The notes below the pieces were generated by a model. That model was not told where the DNA came from. It was given only the letters and a program-made list of their open reading frames with translations, and searched no databases. Of a DNA stretch of 64,000 bases, positions 1 through 8,858 are shown piece after piece (positions within the stretch are counted from its first letter, which is position 1; each line of letters starts with the position of its first letter). Origin of the DNA: Pectinatus cerevisiiphilus. Its GTDB lineage: Bacteria > Bacillota > Negativicutes > Selenomonadales > Selenomonadaceae. The DNA is taken from contig NZ_SMAA01000007.1 in NCBI RefSeq assembly GCF_004341685.1, positions 1-64,000 on the forward strand, in the 5' to 3' direction. Both the position numbers and the translations under genes were made by a program.

Positions 1-60
1 TAAGCTGGCAGGCTTATTTACAGGTTAGCACATTAGGGTTCACCGCTTAAGCTCTCTGGA

Positions 61-90
61 ACCACGCGACTATCGCGTGGTTTTCTTTTA
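61..90 (+). terminator. Rho-independent terminator of a plus-strand gene left of the window
   Basis: A perfect 9-bp stem (61-69 with 73-81, loop of 3) is followed by a T-rich tail. The gene or RNA it ends lies mostly outside the window. Bases 1-60 show no recognisable coding frame or RNA family. Confidence 0.7.
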
Positions 91-99
91 TACAATAAA

Positions 100-148
100 A
101 AGACTGTACCAGAAGGTAAAATTATATTTTGCCCTCTGGCACAGTCTT
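100..148. terminator. Hairpin terminator, probably for the oadB operon
   Basis: An 8-bp outer stem (100-107 with 141-148) is extended inward by CCAGA/TCTGG pairs. On the minus strand it is followed by TTTTTATT and lies about 30 bases past the oadB stop codon. It may act in both directions. Confidence 0.7.
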
Positions 149-180
149 CTATTTAATTATGGCATGGTTGAATATCATAA

Positions 181-1305
181 TTAATGGCCTAACAATGCTA
201 ACATGATACCACCTGAGATTGCTGTACCGAAAACTCCGGCCAAATTAGGTCCCATGGCATGCATTATTAAGAAATTATTTTTATTTTCTTCCTGGCCAAC
301 AATATGGGATACACGTGCAGCAATAGGCACTGAGGCTATTCCTGCTGACCCAATTAACGGATTTATTTTTCCTTTGCTTATCTTATTCATTATACGGGCA
401 CAAACTACTCCTGAAGCAGTACCGAATACAAATGCTACGAGGCCAAGGAATATGATTAACAATGTCTGTTCTGTTAAAAAAGTATCAGCTTTCATTGTAG
501 AGCCAATTGCTACTGTCAAAATTAATGTTATTACATTAAGCAGAGAATTTGATACGGTTTCTGCCATTCTATCTAAAAGCAAACATTCGCGTAACAGGTT
601 TCCCAGCATAAGCATCGTAATAAGTGGTGCCACTGGAGGGAGAAATAAATTTACTATAATGATAATAACGATAGGAAAAACTACTTTTTCTAAACGGGAT
701 ACATAACGGGGCTGTTTCATAATTATTTGGCGTTCTTTTTTTGTCGTAAGTAGTCTCATCACAGGTGGCTGAATAAGCGGCATCAAAGCCATGTATGAAT
801 AAGCAGCTACCGATATTTGCGGCAGCAAATGAGGAGCCAACTGCATAGTGGTGTAAATAGCCATAGGTCCGTCTGCCCCACCAATAATACCGATAGAACA
901 TGCTTCTGCCAGCGAAAAGCCCAATGCTTTAGAACCAATTAATGCCACGAAGATACCCAGATGGGCCGCTGCCCCTAAAATAACTAGCGCTGGATTGGCA
1001 ATCATAGGACCAAAGTCTGTCATAGCGCCAACACCAAGAAAAATCAATGGCGGCAATATCAATAACTCCACACCCTGGTATGCATAGTAGAAAAGTCCAC
1101 CTGGTTCAGCAAGGCCGGAACCAGGGATGTTTGTTACGATACAGGCGAGACCTATCCCTACGAGTAAAAATGGTTCATATTTCTTACCTATTCCCAAGTA
1201 CAGCATGACTGCACCAATAATTATCATCACAATGTTGCCTATTGATATTGACGTTAACCCTGTCTGTTGGAACATCGCGTTCATTAACATGCCGAAGTCG
1301 ACCAT
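181..1305 (-). CDS. oadB: Sodium ion-translocating decarboxylase, beta subunit (OadB/GcdB/MmdB family)
   Basis: Membrane subunit of biotin-dependent decarboxylases (oxaloacetate, methylmalonyl-CoA or glutaconyl-CoA type). It releases CO2 from carboxybiotin and exports Na+. The 374-residue product is hydrophobic throughout. It keeps family signatures GAMTDFGP (about 93-100), GGADGP (about 142-147), NPLIGSAG followed by VPIAARV (about 320) and HAMGPN near the end, which carry the Asp and Ser residues implicated in Na+ coupling. The ATG at 1305 is chosen over 1314 because AAAGGA lies about 8 bases ahead of it. The gene is third in an operon after a thioesterase and an OadG-like peptide. No carboxyltransferase alpha or biotin-carrier subunit is in the window, so the substrate cannot be assigned. 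Confidence 0.93.
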   Translation of the reverse strand: MVDFGMLMNAMFQQTGLTSISIGNIVMIIIGAVMLYLGIGKKYEPFLLVGIGLACIVTNIPGSGLAEPGGLFYYAYQGVELLILPPLIFLGVGAMTDFGPMIANPALVILGAAAHLGIFVALIGSKALGFSLAEACSIGIIGGADGPMAIYTTMQLAPHLLPQISVAAYSYMALMPLIQPPVMRLLTTKKERQIIMKQPRYVSRLEKVVFPIVIIIIVNLFLPPVAPLITMLMLGNLLRECLLLDRMAETVSNSLLNVITLILTVAIGSTMKADTFLTEQTLLIIFLGLVAFVFGTASGVVCARIMNKISKGKINPLIGSAGIASVPIAARVSHIVGQEENKNNFLIMHAMGPNLAGVFGTAISGGIMLALLGH

Positions 1306-1326
1306 ATAAATCATCCTTTCAGCCTT

Positions 1327-1479
1327 TTAGTATTTGTCTTCTTCTTTTATTTCTCCGAGTTTGTTAATATATGGGAACAAATATAATATGGCCCCAATTC
1401 CTGCTATGAATACAAAACTTAAGATAAAATCTATTATACTTAAGGATAATGCACCTGCCATGTTATCAGAAATCATCAT
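1327..1479 (-). CDS. OadG-related small membrane subunit, 50 aa
   Basis: A short frame of 50 codons between the thioesterase and oadB, starting ATGATG with AGGAGG about 9 bases upstream. The product has one membrane segment (about residues 10-36, rich in I, L, F, A, G) followed by a charged tail that ends in KEEDKY. Size, topology and position just upstream of oadB match the small gamma/OadG-like subunits that anchor decarboxylase complexes. Sequence similarity to classical OadG cannot be judged at this length, so the call rests on context and topology. An alternative start is 1476. Confidence 0.7.
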   Translation of the reverse strand: MMISDNMAGALSLSIIDFILSFVFIAGIGAILYLFPYINKLGEIKEEDKY

Positions 1480-1491
1480 CTTGCATTCCTC

Positions 1492-1929
1492 CTATTTATT
1501 TTCATCAATACGTTGGTTAGACAAAAACCGCGTTCTGTGCTCTGCATTTTCATATAAATGTTTTCTACTAACAATACTTCTCTTATGCAGCCCGTGCCCA
1601 ATTTCACCTTGTTCATCCCAAGCATCGATACGCAAATCAACTTCATGGTCTTCAATATTGATTATGCTTGCTTTTACAGTCACACTCATTCCCAAGCTCG
1701 TCGCTGCTGTATGGGTAAATTTCATTGTAAAACCTATGCTTACAAAACCATCTGGTAAATATTTATCTATTGTATCCATAGATGCTCTGATAGCCATATC
1801 AATAACAGCTGTCGTTGATAAAAACCTATTTAGGTCTTTCGAATAGCTCGCCGCAGTATCTGATCTTTGGACAACTTTTCTTAACATCGAATTTTGGCCT
1901 ACAGTCAATAGTTTGCTCACATCAAACAT
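1492..1929 (-). CDS. Hot-dog fold thioesterase, FlK (fluoroacetyl-CoA thioesterase)-like
   Basis: The 145-residue protein has the length and organisation of single-domain hot-dog acyl-CoA thioesterases. The central THTAATSLGMSV stretch (about 91-102) resembles the HTAAT loop of FlK-type enzymes, which carries the active-site histidine. The expected acidic residue of FlK (in LMEW) is not obviously present, so its mechanism or substrate may differ. AAGGAGG precedes the ATG at 1929. It is the first gene of the operon leading to the OadG-like peptide and oadB, 12 bases ahead of the former. This suggests it hydrolyses a CoA ester linked to the decarboxylase pathway; that link is inference. Confidence 0.75.
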   Translation of the reverse strand: MFDVSKLLTVGQNSMLRKVVQRSDTAASYSKDLNRFLSTTAVIDMAIRASMDTIDKYLPDGFVSIGFTMKFTHTAATSLGMSVTVKASIINIEDHEVDLRIDAWDEQGEIGHGLHKRSIVSRKHLYENAEHRTRFLSNQRIDENK

Positions 1930-2152
1930 TGTAGTTCCTCCTTATACAAATTTTGCTAAAAATGGATAACAGCTTTTATTGTAATCTTTATGCTGTATTC
2001 AGGAGCATTGATTACTTTGTTGATATGATAATAACATCTTTATAATATAGCGTCTAATTCTATAAAATATACATATATATTACTTTCATGCATAGTAATA
2101 TATTTTATTAACCTACAAATTTATTGCCCAATTAATACGTTCTTATAATCAC
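1930..2152. other. AT-rich intergenic region upstream of the thioesterase operon
   Basis: Apart from the AAGGAGG ribosome binding site near 1940, it holds only AT-rich sequence. A loose promoter for the minus strand (TTAGAC with TATTAT about 18 bases on) lies around 2030-2060, too weak to call. No ORF or RNA family was seen. Together with 2201-2359, also AT-rich and empty, it makes up the gap between this operon and thiT. Confidence 0.4.
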
Positions 2153-2200
2153 AAAGCCTGAAACGAAACGATAGCAATGCTAGGTTTCATTTCAGGCTTT
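2153..2200. terminator. Long hairpin, probable terminator downstream of thiT
   Basis: Two arms of about 17 bases (AAAGCCTGAAAnGAAAC and its complement with one mismatch) enclose a 13-base loop. The minus-strand tail is TTTGTGATT, the plus-strand tail TTTTAAT, so it could stop transcription either way. The nearest gene that needs it is thiT, about 160 bases upstream on the minus strand. Confidence 0.55.
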
Positions 2201-2359
2201 TAATAAGCAGAAAATTCTTGCTTCACAATTTTAGAATTTTATGTAGAATTTATTTGTATTTCACTCGAAATTCATTGAGCTTATAACATATTCTCATATA
2301 AAAATTAAAAATACATCAGCATATTTTGCTGTTATGATACTTTTTAGCATGTATTAATA

Positions 2360-2995
2360 CTATAAAGGGCGATTACTCCCCATTTGCCTAATCAATGTTT
2401 TTATCGGCAGAATACGTAAAATAAGCAGACAAATAATTAAATCAGGTACAAGATATGACGCATTAAATAAAAACGAATACCAATAAGGAGATACACCTTC
2501 TGGTGCATAACTACCGAAAAAAACTGCCCCAGAAATAAAATGGCAGACAAAGCGGCCGGCTATACCAACTACAGCCCCCAAAAGAAATCTTTTGCGGAAA
2601 AAACCTGCAAGGCCAATAGCCATATAAGGTAACGGATAATCAAAAAGTACCTGCACAGGATGAAGAATAAATGGATCCTGTAGTAAATTAATAAGTCCAT
2701 AGATAAAACCGGCTAAAAAGCCTACAGCAGGACCATAACAATAGGCTATTAAGAGAAGTGGAACCATACCGCCTAACGTTACACTTCCTCCCTGAGGCAT
2801 ATGATATATACGAATCATGTTTAATATCACTGTGAGTGCGAGTAGTAAACCGATATGCGTGAGCATTTTAGTAGTCAATTTTATTTTTTTCAGATAAAGG
2901 AAAACTGCAATAAGAATAAAAAGACCTACTAACATAAAAATACTGGTTGGCTGCGCTAAAATAGACAGTATTTTAGCGTAAAAAGTTTGTTCCAT
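2360..2995 (-). CDS. thiT: Energy-coupled thiamine transporter ThiT
   Basis: Substrate-binding membrane (S) component of an ECF-type vitamin importer, specific for thiamine. The 211-residue protein has about six hydrophobic segments. It contains the ThiT-like core with GGSVTLGGMVPLLLIAY (about 70-86) and a GFLAGFIYGLINLLQDP stretch (about 92-108), which resembles the thiamine-binding region. An extra N-terminal membrane segment of about 40 residues precedes the usual ThiT start. The ECF energising module (EcfA, A', T) is not in the window. A TPP riboswitch and terminator lie directly upstream, which independently supports thiamine as substrate. Confidence 0.9.
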   Translation of the reverse strand: MEQTFYAKILSILAQPTSIFMLVGLFILIAVFLYLKKIKLTTKMLTHIGLLLALTVILNMIRIYHMPQGGSVTLGGMVPLLLIAYCYGPAVGFLAGFIYGLINLLQDPFILHPVQVLFDYPLPYMAIGLAGFFRKRFLLGAVVGIAGRFVCHFISGAVFFGSYAPEGVSPYWYSFLFNASYLVPDLIICLLILRILPIKTLIRQMGSNRPL

Positions 2996-3020
2996 AATTA
3001 ATCACCGTTTCTAAAAAAAT

Positions 3021-3052
3021 AAACACCGCTTTCTGTAAGGAAAGCGGTGTTT
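3021..3052 (-). terminator. Riboswitch expression-platform terminator ahead of thiT
   Basis: A perfect 13-bp stem (3021-3033 with 3040-3052, 6-base loop) is followed on the minus strand by ATTTTTTTAG. It lies between the TPP aptamer and the thiT start, so it is the likely switch that aborts transcription when TPP is bound. Confidence 0.85.
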
Positions 3053-3057
3053 TAACC

Positions 3058-3150
3058 GTACGCTTCCCTTCGCTGGCATTACCCAGATCAGGTAAAGGGT
3101 TATAGTATGTAAATACATCTACTCTCAGCCTTTGCAGGCACCCCTAGCTG
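3058..3150 (-). promoter_or_regulatory. TPP riboswitch (thi-box)
   Basis: Read on the minus strand it begins AGGGGTGCC and has the invariant CTGAGAGT (3128-3121). It then has the second conserved block ACCTGATCTGGGTAATGCC with AGCGAAGGGAAG (3094-3061). These are the thi-box aptamer cores of bacterial thiamine pyrophosphate riboswitches. It controls thiT through the terminator at 3021-3052. Confidence 0.95.
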
Positions 3151-3301
3151 TTATACAATTTTATGGTTCTTATTCTACTACGAAAAGCATATTTTCACCA
3201 GCAAGTACACTAAAAAATACACTTACCAGTTACAACAATTGCCAAAATCATAATAATAAACGCAAAAGGAATAAAGCATTGACACCATCTTCCAATATAA
3301 A

Positions 3302-3351
3302 ACTCCCTCTATGGAAAACAACATTTAAACATTGTTTTTTATAGAGGGAGT
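3302..3351 (-). terminator. Terminator of the rimP-to-truB operon
   Basis: A stem of 11 bp (ACTCCCTCTAT and complement) is extended by AAAACAA/TTGTTTT pairs and followed by TTTTATATT on the minus strand. It begins 21 bases past the truB stop codon. Confidence 0.8.
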
Positions 3352-3372
3352 ATATTCATTACTACCAAATTT

Positions 3373-4254
3373 TTATTTATCATTAAAAACTTTATGGGGA
3401 ATAACAGATGCTCCAGCATCACTTATTTTGCCGATTCCAGCAAATACAGCATCACTATGGATGAGTAAAACAGTGTCATCATTATACTTCTTGCTGCCGC
3501 TATATGCTATCTTTCGGCCTTGCCGAAAAGCACTAAGTACTTCGTTATCCACATTGTATTCTTCCATTTGATCCAGCAGTATGTCTATGCCTTGGACAGC
3601 CGCCAGTGGATTTTGTGCCAATTCCTCAATGGTACTAGCTTCAGAAAGGTCAAACTTCCCTACCGCTGTGCGCAAAAGAAATCCCATTGTTGCTGGGATA
3701 GCCAATTTTTCACCAATATCAGTACATAAAGATCGTATATAGGTTCCTTTTGAACAATGTACATCCATCGAAAAACCATCTTCTAAGGAACGTAAAAAGA
3801 CTATGTCATGTATTTTTATATGCCGCGGTTCTAATTTTACTTCAATATTATGCCGAGCAAGATCACATGCTTTTTGTCCATTTATCTTTATTGCTGAGTA
3901 TACAGGCGGAGCTTGCATTATATCTCCACAAAAATCCATTAGGACTTTTTTCACTTTATCCTCAGGAGGCATACTAAATTCTTCCTGTTTGAGGATAGTG
4001 CCTGTATAATCACCAGTATCAGTGCTTAGTCCCAGTTTTACTTCAGCTCTATATTTTTTATCTGTGTCGGCCATGTATTCTAAAAGCCGCGTCGCATAAC
4101 CGATAGCAATCGGTAATACACCCGCCGCCGCAGGATCCAGTGTACCGGCATGCCCAATTTTTTTTGTTCTGTAGATACGTCGCATAAGACTAACTACGTC
4201 ATGGGATGTCATACCTGGTGGTTTTAGTACATTTATAAACCCATTAATCGACAT
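3373..4254 (-). CDS. truB: tRNA pseudouridine(55) synthase TruB
   Basis: Isomerises U55 in the T loop of tRNAs to pseudouridine. The 293-residue protein starts with the typical GFINVLKPPGMTSHD. It has the catalytic motif GHAGTLDP at about residues 35-42, whose Asp is the nucleophile, and conserved RLLEY and KGTYIRSLCTDIG blocks. The C-terminal part (about 240-293) resembles a PUA-like tail. The start overlaps the end of nrnA by 11 bases, with GGAG nearby, so translation is probably coupled. It is the last gene of the rimP-nusA-infB operon, as in many Firmicutes; ribF and rpsO, which often follow, are absent here. Confidence 0.97.
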   Translation of the reverse strand: MSINGFINVLKPPGMTSHDVVSLMRRIYRTKKIGHAGTLDPAAAGVLPIAIGYATRLLEYMADTDKKYRAEVKLGLSTDTGDYTGTILKQEEFSMPPEDKVKKVLMDFCGDIMQAPPVYSAIKINGQKACDLARHNIEVKLEPRHIKIHDIVFLRSLEDGFSMDVHCSKGTYIRSLCTDIGEKLAIPATMGFLLRTAVGKFDLSEASTIEELAQNPLAAVQGIDILLDQMEEYNVDNEVLSAFRQGRKIAYSGSKKYNDDTVLLIHSDAVFAGIGKISDAGASVIPHKVFNDK

Positions 4255-5200
4255 TTTGCTTCTCCATCATGGCTTCACTTATAGCCGCAATTACCCTTTT
4301 TCGCGCCTCATCCAAAGGCATATTTAAGCTACAACCGGCCGCCCTTATATGGCCGCCTCCGCCCAAGTTTTCAGCAACAGCAGCGACGTCAGTCTTTTTG
4401 GAGCGCATACTCACACGGGTTAAGGCCTCATCTGCATATTTTACTAACACTGCCACATCGACACCCTTTATGATGCGCACACAGTCTATAAAACCTTCAG
4501 TGCTATCACATTTTTCCATAACAGCTTTATCAGCACTAGCTACTGCTATAGCTCCGCCATTATGCAATTCAATCGAATAAATAACATCTGCCATTGTTTT
4601 TAGGTCTGCATATTTTTTTTCTTCTAGAGCCTCAGATATGAGATTAGGCTTGACTCCATATTCAAGCAATTTCCCCGCTGTATACATGGTAAACGCCGTG
4701 GTATTAGAATAGCGAAAAAAGCCGCAATCAGTAGCTATTGCCGTATAAATAGACATAGCTATATCATGGTCCATATCCACATCAAGCGCTGTTAACAGTT
4801 CGTAGATTATTTCTCCCGTAGCTGCCCTTTCTGGTGCCAAATACAGAAAATCAGCAGTTTTTGTATTTGAACGATGATGGTCAAAATTAAGAATCGGTGC
4901 ATCTGTGATTTCCCTGACACGCCCTGTCCGTTCTGGTTCAGCGTCGAGGACAATAAAGAGGTCTACATTATCTATTTTTTGCACAGGTCTTTCAAAAATT
5001 TCCCATCCCGGCAGAATATGATAAGCCTCAGGAATATCATCATCAACAAAAATTCTTACCTTATGCCCTTTTTTGATCAATGCATGGTAAAGCCCTAACG
5101 TAGAACCTAATCCATCACAATCAGGATTAACATGCGGCGCTATAATTATACTCTGTGCATCATTTATTTTTACTGCCGCTTCATTAATTGTTATTTTCAT
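4244..5200 (-). CDS. nrnA: DHH-family oligoribonuclease/pAp phosphatase NrnA
   Basis: Bifunctional nanoRNase and 3'-phosphoadenosine-5'-phosphate phosphatase. The DHH domain includes HVNPDCDGLGS (about 22-32), a Mn-binding Asp in VLDAEP, and the name-giving FDHHRSN (about 105-111). The DHHA1 domain ends with GGGGHIRAAG (about 288-297). The ATG at 5200 (318 codons) is preferred to the longer frame because AGGAGAAGGG precedes it and the product then begins at the usual MKITINEA. It overlaps the rbfA end by 17 bases, the order found in the B. subtilis-type operon. Confidence 0.95.
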   Translation of the reverse strand: MKITINEAAVKINDAQSIIIAPHVNPDCDGLGSTLGLYHALIKKGHKVRIFVDDDIPEAYHILPGWEIFERPVQKIDNVDLFIVLDAEPERTGRVREITDAPILNFDHHRSNTKTADFLYLAPERAATGEIIYELLTALDVDMDHDIAMSIYTAIATDCGFFRYSNTTAFTMYTAGKLLEYGVKPNLISEALEEKKYADLKTMADVIYSIELHNGGAIAVASADKAVMEKCDSTEGFIDCVRIIKGVDVAVLVKYADEALTRVSMRSKKTDVAAVAENLGGGGHIRAAGCSLNMPLDEARKRVIAAISEAMMEKQNVD

Positions 5201-5558
5201 CCTCAGGTTTCCCTTCTCCTGCATGATGAATCTCATTAATGAGTTCTTGGATGTGGGCACTATACTGTATCGTAGTATCCGGATAAAAAGCTATCTCCGG
5301 AATAAACCTAATTCTTATCCGTTTTGCCAATTCCTGCCGAATATATCCCACAGAATGCCGTAAGCCTTCCCAGGTATCCGCAAATTGTTTTTTGTTACCC
5401 AATATGCTGACATATATTTTAGCATTTCCCAAATCACTAGACACATCTACCTTTGTGACTGTAACGAAACCTATGCGCGGATCTTTCAATTCACGCAATA
5501 TGATAGCACTGACTTCCTGTTTTATTTGTTCTTGTATTTTCTCAACACGAACGCCCAT
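5184..5558 (-). CDS. rbfA: 30S ribosome-binding factor RbfA
   Basis: Late 16S rRNA maturation factor that binds the 30S subunit near helix 1 and is needed for cold adaptation. The 124-residue protein has the KH-like fold signatures of RbfA: RVEKIQEQIKQEVSAIILRELKDPRIGFVTVTKV split over the first 40 residues, then AKIYVSILG and RIRFIPEIAFYPDTTI. Length is normal. It follows infB by 27 bases on the same strand. Confidence 0.96.
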   Translation of the reverse strand: MGVRVEKIQEQIKQEVSAIILRELKDPRIGFVTVTKVDVSSDLGNAKIYVSILGNKKQFADTWEGLRHSVGYIRQELAKRIRIRFIPEIAFYPDTTIQYSAHIQELINEIHHAGEGKPEDENNN

Positions 5559-5585
5559 TTTCTCACAACCTTCTATACCGACACA

Positions 5586-8519
5586 TTATAAATCCTGCGG
5601 AGCTATTTCTTCCATTGTATAAGCTTCGATAACGTCGCCCTCTTTGAAGTCACGATAATTTTCAATAGTTATCCCGCATTCGTAACCTGCGGCAACTTCT
5701 TTTACATCATCTTTAAACCGGCGTAATGATTCAATCTGCCCTTCATGTACGACAATATTATCACGCAGTATGCGTATCTTTGATGTATTAGAAATTTTCC
5801 CGTCAACCACATACGAACCTGCAACGAGAGCCTTAGAAAATTTCATAACTTGGCGTATTTCTACTTTTCCTTGGATAACTTCTTTGTATTTAGGTGCAAG
5901 CATGCCCTTCATGGCTGCTTCAATATCATTTATTGCTTCATAAATTACTCTATACGTACGTATATCAATTTTTTCTGTGTCAGCCAATTTTCTGGCATTG
6001 GCATCAGGCCGTACATTAAAGGCCAAAATCAAAGCATTAGCCGCAGATGCCAGCATAACATCTGATTCATTTACGGCACCAACACCCGAATGAACTATGC
6101 TAACGCGTACTTCATCGCTTTTATTAAGACCAAGCAAGGATGATTGCAATGCTTCTAATGAACCTTGGACATCAGCCTTCAGCAATATGTTAAGATCCTT
6201 TATATTGCCTTCGTTTATTTGCTGGAATAAGTCATCAAGTGATACCTTTTTATTATTGATAAGTTCTGTACGCTGCTTACCAATACGTTTTTCTGCTATT
6301 GTACGTACGAGATGTTCTTCCAAAACGGCCATTTCATCCCCTGCAGCAGGTACATCAGATAGACCTAATACTTCAACTGGAACGGATGGGCCGGCCTTTT
6401 TGACCTTTTCACCACGGTCGTTGATCATAGCACGAACTTTACCATAGGCTGTGCCAGCGATTATAGAATCACCTACATGCAATGTACCATTCTGCACGAG
6501 CACAGTGGCTACTGGTCCACGTCCTTTATCAAGTTGGGCTTCTATTATAATACCGCGGGCTTCCCTGTTTGGATTTGCCTTCAATTCTTGCATTTCCGCC
6601 ACGAGTAAAATCATTTCCAATAAATCATTTATTCCCATTTTCTTTTTAGCAGAAACAGGAACCATTATTGTTTCGCCGCCCCAGTCTTCTGCAACAAGTT
6701 CATGTTCTGCCAACTGTTGTTTAACATGTTCTGGGTTTGCGCCTGGTTTATCAATCTTATTAATTGCAACGACAATTGGTACTTTAGCTGCCCTAGCATG
6801 GTTTATAGCTTCTAAGGTCTGCGGCATTACGCCATCATCTGCTGCTACTACCAGAACGGCAATATCGGTAACCTGTGCGCCACGCGCACGCATTGCAGTA
6901 AAAGCTTCATGTCCAGGTGTGTCAAGAAATACAATTTTTCTATTTTTACACATAACCTGATAAGCACCAATGTGCTGGGTTATTCCGCCAGCTTCACTTG
7001 TAGTTACAGATGTTTTCCTGATTACATCAAGTAAAGAAGTCTTACCATGGTCAACATGTCCCATAACTGTAACGACAGGAGGACGCGGTAATAAATCTTT
7101 TTCTTCATCTTTTATTTCAGGGATTTCTGTTAAATCTACTTCTGGTGGTAATTCTTCAACATTTATATTGAATTCAGCAGCAACCAACACAGCTGTATCG
7201 AAATCTATTTCCTGATTAATAGTAGCCATTATGCCGAGCATCATAAGTTTCTTTATAACGTCAGTAACCGTATAAGTCATTTTGCTGGCTAATTCTTTGA
7301 CAGAAATATTTTCGCCAACCTTTATTACTTTCGGACGTATTATTTCTTGTTTTTGCTGTACTGGATGATTTCTGTTATTCCTGTTATTTCTATTATTCCT
7401 GCTGTTTCGCCAATTTTTCCGATTGTTCCTATTTTGTCCAGCATTTTGACCTTGGCCAGCCGATCTATTGCCTTGACCATTTGGTCTATTCCCTTGACTA
7501 GCTGATCTATTGCCTTGGCCAGTTGGTCTATTACCCTGACTAGTAGGTCTATTGCCCTGGCTAGCTGGTCTATTACCCTGACTAGTAGGTCTATTGCCCT
7601 GGCTAGCTGGTCTATTGCCCTGGCTAGCTGGTCTATTGCTTTGGCTAGCTGGTCTATTGCTTTGGCTAGTAGGTCTATTACCCTGGCTAGTAGGTCTATT
7701 ACCCTGGCTGGTAGGTCTATTACTCTGGCCAGTCGGTCTATTGCCCTGGCTAGTAGGTCTATTGCCCTGGCTGGTCGGTCTATTACTCTGGCCAGTCGGT
7801 CTATTGCCCTGGCTAGTAGGTCTATTGCCTTGGCTAGCTGGTCTACTATTGCCCTGACCAGGTCTACTATTATTTGGGCTGGTTGTTCTACCCTGATTTA
7901 CTCTATTAGCATGGTTAGGTCTATTTTCTTGTCCCGCTCTATTATTGCTGTTTTTATTTTCTACATTAGCACCGTTATGGTCACTTCGTGTCGCAACAGC
8001 ACTATGGGTAGCAACCGGTCTTGCTATATTTTTTTGGTCATTATGTTCCGCTGCCTGCTGACTTCTATATGGTCTTTCCGCAGCCTTGTTTACGCTAACA
8101 GTATTAGCGGTTTCTTTATTTTCATTACTATGCATTTTATTATTGTCTTGTGCTTGTACTGTAGTTTTTATATTACCATTACCTCTATATGTTTGTTTTT
8201 TTTCATACTGCTGTTTACTTTGTGCAGAGCGTGCCTTATTAAAACTTTTTTGCTTATTCTGCTTATTAGTATCACTTTTTTTATTATTTTCCTGATGGTT
8301 TTCCGTTTTGGGTATATTAACCTTATCAGTTTCTTTTTTTGGTGCAACAGCAGGTTTCTTTTTCTGCATTAAAGTATTTTCTACTATTTTCCGTTCATCG
8401 TCACCTACAGTACTAGCATGACTCTTTACATTCACATCGTGCGTTTTTAATATGGATAAAACGGTCTTACTATCTGTTGAAAATTCTTTTGCCAAGTCAT
8501 ATATTCTATATTTGGACAT
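5586..8519 (-). CDS. infB: Translation initiation factor IF-2
   Basis: GTPase that places initiator tRNA in the P site and promotes subunit joining. The 977-residue protein has an N-terminal IF2_N domain (about 1-50). A long low-complexity, basic/polar linker (about 50-390) includes 18 heptad repeats of the type NRPTSQG. A second IF2_N domain follows (about 400-450), then the G domain with [12 protein letters not shown] (about 488-499), DTPGHEAF and NKID, then domains II-IV to a normal C terminus. GGGGGTGG precedes the ATG. It is the fifth gene of the rimP-nusA operon. The repeat array makes the linker longer than in most IF-2 proteins. Confidence 0.98.
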   Translation of the reverse strand: MSKYRIYDLAKEFSTDSKTVLSILKTHDVNVKSHASTVGDDERKIVENTLMQKKKPAVAPKKETDKVNIPKTENHQENNKKSDTNKQNKQKSFNKARSAQSKQQYEKKQTYRGNGNIKTTVQAQDNNKMHSNENKETANTVSVNKAAERPYRSQQAAEHNDQKNIARPVATHSAVATRSDHNGANVENKNSNNRAGQENRPNHANRVNQGRTTSPNNSRPGQGNSRPASQGNRPTSQGNRPTGQSNRPTSQGNRPTSQGNRPTGQSNRPTSQGNRPTSQGNRPTSQSNRPASQSNRPASQGNRPASQGNRPTSQGNRPASQGNRPTSQGNRPTGQGNRSASQGNRPNGQGNRSAGQGQNAGQNRNNRKNWRNSRNNRNNRNNRNHPVQQKQEIIRPKVIKVGENISVKELASKMTYTVTDVIKKLMMLGIMATINQEIDFDTAVLVAAEFNINVEELPPEVDLTEIPEIKDEEKDLLPRPPVVTVMGHVDHGKTSLLDVIRKTSVTTSEAGGITQHIGAYQVMCKNRKIVFLDTPGHEAFTAMRARGAQVTDIAVLVVAADDGVMPQTLEAINHARAAKVPIVVAINKIDKPGANPEHVKQQLAEHELVAEDWGGETIMVPVSAKKKMGINDLLEMILLVAEMQELKANPNREARGIIIEAQLDKGRGPVATVLVQNGTLHVGDSIIAGTAYGKVRAMINDRGEKVKKAGPSVPVEVLGLSDVPAAGDEMAVLEEHLVRTIAEKRIGKQRTELINNKKVSLDDLFQQINEGNIKDLNILLKADVQGSLEALQSSLLGLNKSDEVRVSIVHSGVGAVNESDVMLASAANALILAFNVRPDANARKLADTEKIDIRTYRVIYEAINDIEAAMKGMLAPKYKEVIQGKVEIRQVMKFSKALVAGSYVVDGKISNTSKIRILRDNIVVHEGQIESLRRFKDDVKEVAAGYECGITIENYRDFKEGDVIEAYTMEEIAPQDL
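7449..7826 (-). repeat. Tandem 21-bp repeat array encoding 18 heptads in IF-2
   Basis: Eighteen consecutive 21-base units encode NRPTSQG variants: T/A at position 4, S/G at 5, G/S at 7, and [14 protein letters not shown] and NRSAGQG at the C-terminal end. A nineteenth, imperfect unit (NSRPASQG) abuts the N-terminal side at about 7827-7850. Codon changes among units are few, mostly at the T/A and S/G sites, so the array looks recently expanded by slippage or unequal exchange. Confidence 0.95.
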
Positions 8520-8543
8520 CGATCCACCCCCATATATTTGATG

Positions 8544-8858
8544 TCATTCTAATATTTTTTTTAACGCTTCTGCAAAACCTTCGTCACATACCGCAACTGC
8601 AGCACGTTCATTTTTACCGATACAGTATCCCAAATTATGCTTATCAATTTCCAAAATAATAAGCGGGATTCTATATTTAGAAGCAATTTCTCTATATTCT
8701 AAACTGGTACTCGATGCTATATCTCCAGCGACAAGCAGCAATTTCACACCGCCAGCTGCCACCGCTTTACTTATAGCAAAATCACCAGAAATTATTTTAT
8801 TGGCACGGGAAGCCATGCTTAATAAATTGGCCAATCTTTGTTGTTTATTGTCAAGCAT
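8544..8858 (-). CDS. ylxQ: L7Ae/L30e-family RNA-binding protein YlxQ
   Basis: A 104-residue member of the L7Ae/L30e/S12e/Gadd45 family of K-turn RNA-binding proteins. It shows LSMASRANKIISGDFA (about 13-28), the family's usual ARKAGK-like region, and KLLLVAGDIASS (about 39-50). It sits between ylxR and infB, the conserved Firmicute position. The start overlaps ylxR by 8 bases. The precise ligand in the cell is not known from sequence. Confidence 0.9.
   Translation of the reverse strand: MLDNKQQRLANLLSMASRANKIISGDFAISKAVAAGGVKLLLVAGDIASSTSLEYREIASKYRIPLIILEIDKHNLGYCIGKNERAAVAVCDEGFAEALKKILE

Noticed and set aside
1..60. 3' end of a structured RNA such as tmRNA or 6S RNA
   Set aside because: A plus-strand terminator follows, but only 60 bases are available and no diagnostic motif (for example a CCA-ending acceptor stem) could be identified.
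569..901. 110-codon frame within oadB
   Set aside because: Same-strand shadow in a different frame of a clearly coding, conserved membrane protein.
7449..7826. CRISPR-like array
   Set aside because: The 21-base units are contiguous without spacers and encode in-frame heptads of IF-2.
7515..8372. Long plus-strand frame opposite infB
   Set aside because: It is the antisense shadow of the IF-2 heptad repeats and low-complexity linker; it gives a repetitive hydrophobic product, has no ribosome binding site, and the minus frame is certain.
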